Source: Ancylobacter koreensis
GTDB taxonomy: Bacteria; Pseudomonadota; Alphaproteobacteria; Rhizobiales; Xanthobacteraceae
Reading direction: 5' to 3'
Assembly (NCBI RefSeq): GCF_023016525.1
Contig: NZ_JALKCG010000001.1
Span: forward strand, 992,001-1,056,000
Length of the DNA stretch: 64,000 nucleotides
The translations under genes and the position numbers were made by a program. Numbering within the stretch: the first letter of the stretch is position 1; every line of letters begins with the position of its first letter. The notes beneath the pieces were generated by a model. It worked only from the letters and a program-made list of their open reading frames with translations. It was not told the origin of the DNA and ran no database searches. Below, piece by piece: positions 62,659-64,000 of this stretch.

Positions 62659-62911
62659 GTCTTCTCCTCCCAGATTCCTGCGTGGCGCAAACATTGCCCA
62701 AGCGGTTTTCGTGAGCCGGAAAGTGCCCGCCGCCCGTGGATCGGACGCCTGGCGGGTCTCCGGCTCAATTCCCCTGATGGCGATCGGGCTTGCGGCCGTC
62801 CTGGCCGAAGTTCCGGCGCTCCAAGGATTGTTGTTGGCGAGGCTCGAAAGCGCCGCAGATCGTTCAACCAGGCCGGTTCGCCCTGCTCGCGGGGCCAACC
62901 GGCATCCGTGT

Positions 62912-62950
62912 ATCATATATGATCTATGATAATTTGCACGGAAAGATCAA
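62912..62950 (-). promoter_or_regulatory. Promoter and GntR-type operator of the tctC operon
   Basis: The perfect palindrome ATCATATATGAT at 62912-62923 is identical to the site at 55678. On the minus strand TTGATC (62950-62945), 17 bases and ATAGAT (62927-62922) form a possible promoter that the palindrome overlaps. An extra half-site, ATGAT, lies next to it (62926-62930). The region 62659-63093 holds no gene and also contains the promoter of the divergent sugar-binding protein. Confidence 0.68.
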
Positions 62951-63093
62951 GCCCTGTGCGGCGGTCTTTGCCCGTGCCCTTGGCGCAAAAAGTCAAACAG
63001 TATGACTATTCAGCCGCGGTCTCTTGTGCCATAGATTCCCCCGTCCAGAAGCGTCCGAGACGTGGCGCGCAGACGACTTCACGGGAGAACGCC

Positions 63094-64000
63094 ATGAAAT
63101 TCAAAGCTTTGCTGCTTGCGACCGCCTTGTCCGGCACGCTGTTCTCCGTCGGCGCCCATGCCGCGGAGCTGACGGTCGGCTTTTCGCAGATCGGTTCGGA
63201 ATCGGGCTGGCGCGCCGCGGAGACCACGGTCTCCAAGGCCGAGGCCAAGAAGCGGAACATCAATTTCAAGATCGCCGACGCCCAGCAGAAGCAGGAGAAC
63301 CAGATCAAGGCCATCCGCTCCTTCATCGCGCAGGGCGTGGATGCGATCTTCCTCGCGCCGGTCGTGGCGACCGGCTGGGACTCGGTGCTGAAGGAGGCCA
63401 AGGAGGCCAATATCCCGGTCGTGCTGCTCGACCGCGACATCGACCCCTCGGGCAAGGAACTTTACCTGACCGCCGTGACGTCCGACAGCGTCGCCGAGGG
63501 CAAGGTCGCCGGCGAATGGCTGGTGAAGGCCGCGGCCGGCAAGCCGTGCAACGTGGTCGAGCTCCAGGGCACGGTCGGCGCCTCGGTCGCGACCAACCGC
63601 AAGAAGGGCTTCGAGGACGGCATCGCCGGCGCCTCGAACGTCAAGATCGTGCGCAGCCAGACCGGCGACTTCACTCGTGCCAAGGGCAAGGAGGTGATGG
63701 AGAGCTTCATCAAGGCCGAAGGCGGCGGCAAGAACATCTGCGCGGTCTATGCGCATAATGACGACATGATGGTCGGCGCCATCCAGGCGATGAAGGAAGC
63801 CGGCCTCAAGCCGGGCACCGACGTGCTCACCGTGTCGATCGACGCGGTGCCGGACATCTTCAAGGCCATGGCGGCGGGCGAGGCCAACGCCACGGTCGAG
63901 CTGACGCCGAACATGGCCGGCCCGGCCTTCGATGCCGTCGTCGCCTACAAGGCCAAGGGCACGGTTCCCCCGAAGTGGATCCAGACGGAATCGAAGCTCT
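63094..64000 (+). CDS. ytfQ: YtfQ-like galactofuranose/sugar ABC transporter substrate-binding protein, 3' end outside window
   Basis: Periplasmic binding protein, 302 residues visible, cut by the right edge. The signal peptide is MKFKALLLATALSGTLFSVG with cleavage after AHAA near residue 24. The mature part follows E. coli YtfQ almost block by block: LTVGFSQIGSESGWRAAETT, DAQQKQENQIKAIRSFIAQG, APVVATGWDSVLKEAKEA, NVVELQGTVGASVATNRKKG, GDFTRAKGKEVMESFIKAE and CAVYAHNDDMMVGAIQAMK. YtfQ binds galactofuranose. The ATPase and permeases are expected to follow outside the window. I translated it by hand because it has no stop here. Confidence 0.9.
   Translation, partial: MKFKALLLATALSGTLFSVGAHAAELTVGFSQIGSESGWRAAETTVSKAEAKKRNINFKIADAQQKQENQIKAIRSFIAQGVDAIFLAPVVATGWDSVLKEAKEANIPVVLLDRDIDPSGKELYLTAVTSDSVAEGKVAGEWLVKAAAGKPCNVVELQGTVGASVATNRKKGFEDGIAGASNVKIVRSQTGDFTRAKGKEVMESFIKAEGGGKNICAVYAHNDDMMVGAIQAMKEAGLKPGTDVLTVSIDAVPDIFKAMAAGEANATVELTPNMAGPAFDAVVAYKAKGTVPPKWIQTESKL

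Overview
The window is about 64 kb of GC-rich chromosomal DNA with tightly packed genes and few mobile signatures. It comes from an alphaproteobacterium of the order Hyphomicrobiales (Rhizobiales). Evidence includes ALA-synthase-type HemA, a FixL-FixJ-FixK oxygen cascade, a PodJ-like SEL1 protein, the hisD / UPF0262 / low-MW phosphatase / Maf / YacG / tRNA-Phe gene order, and dispersed palindromic intergenic repeats. A Xanthobacteraceae-type genome (Ancylobacter/Starkeya-like) is my best guess. That guess is inferred from gene content and was not tested.

Layout. 0-5.3 kb: three of the four genes of the ligase-associated DNA-damage-response set (MBL exonuclease, cut by the left edge; DEXH helicase; PdeM nuclease) plus a TPR-methyltransferase. 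5.3-8.8 kb: a large PodJ-like SEL1 membrane protein. 9.2-12.6 kb: MerR regulator, HCCA isomerase, a secreted protein, an esterase and a YjbQ protein. 12.8-17.3 kb: a convergent pair made of a LuxR-type response regulator and a symporter-fused hybrid histidine kinase, resembling the CrbR/CrbS acetate-switch system. 17.5-21.5 kb: mscL and the dTDP-rhamnose operon rfbCBDA. 21.7-30 kb: an aminotransferase, then fixL, fixJ, an orphan receiver, fixK, hemN, a transporter and hemA. This is an oxygen-sensing and heme-synthesis block.

30.2-42.8 kb is a nitrogen-salvage neighbourhood. It holds a His-rich protein and a ureohydrolase preceded by a guanidine-I (ykkC) riboswitch, which makes the ureohydrolase a probable guanidine hydrolase. 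It also holds the URC-type uracil-catabolism genes upp/urc1/urc4, two tandem TctC-type binding proteins, and a polyamine-type ABC operon behind a sigma-54-like promoter. 42.9-49.8 kb is conserved housekeeping: tRNA-Thr, murA, DUF2948, hisD, UPF0262, phosphatase, maf, yacG and tRNA-Phe.

50.1-64 kb, directly downstream of tRNA-Phe, is an accessory catabolic region. It has a PdxA2-like dehydrogenase, a SAF-domain oxidoreductase, two GntR regulators, a crotonase, a class III CoA-transferase, a semialdehyde dehydrogenase, an iron-dependent alcohol dehydrogenase, a TctABC transporter and a YtfQ-like sugar-binding protein cut by the right edge. Two distinct perfect palindromes sit at promoters here. 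One is repeated at two separate promoters and probably defines a local GntR regulon.
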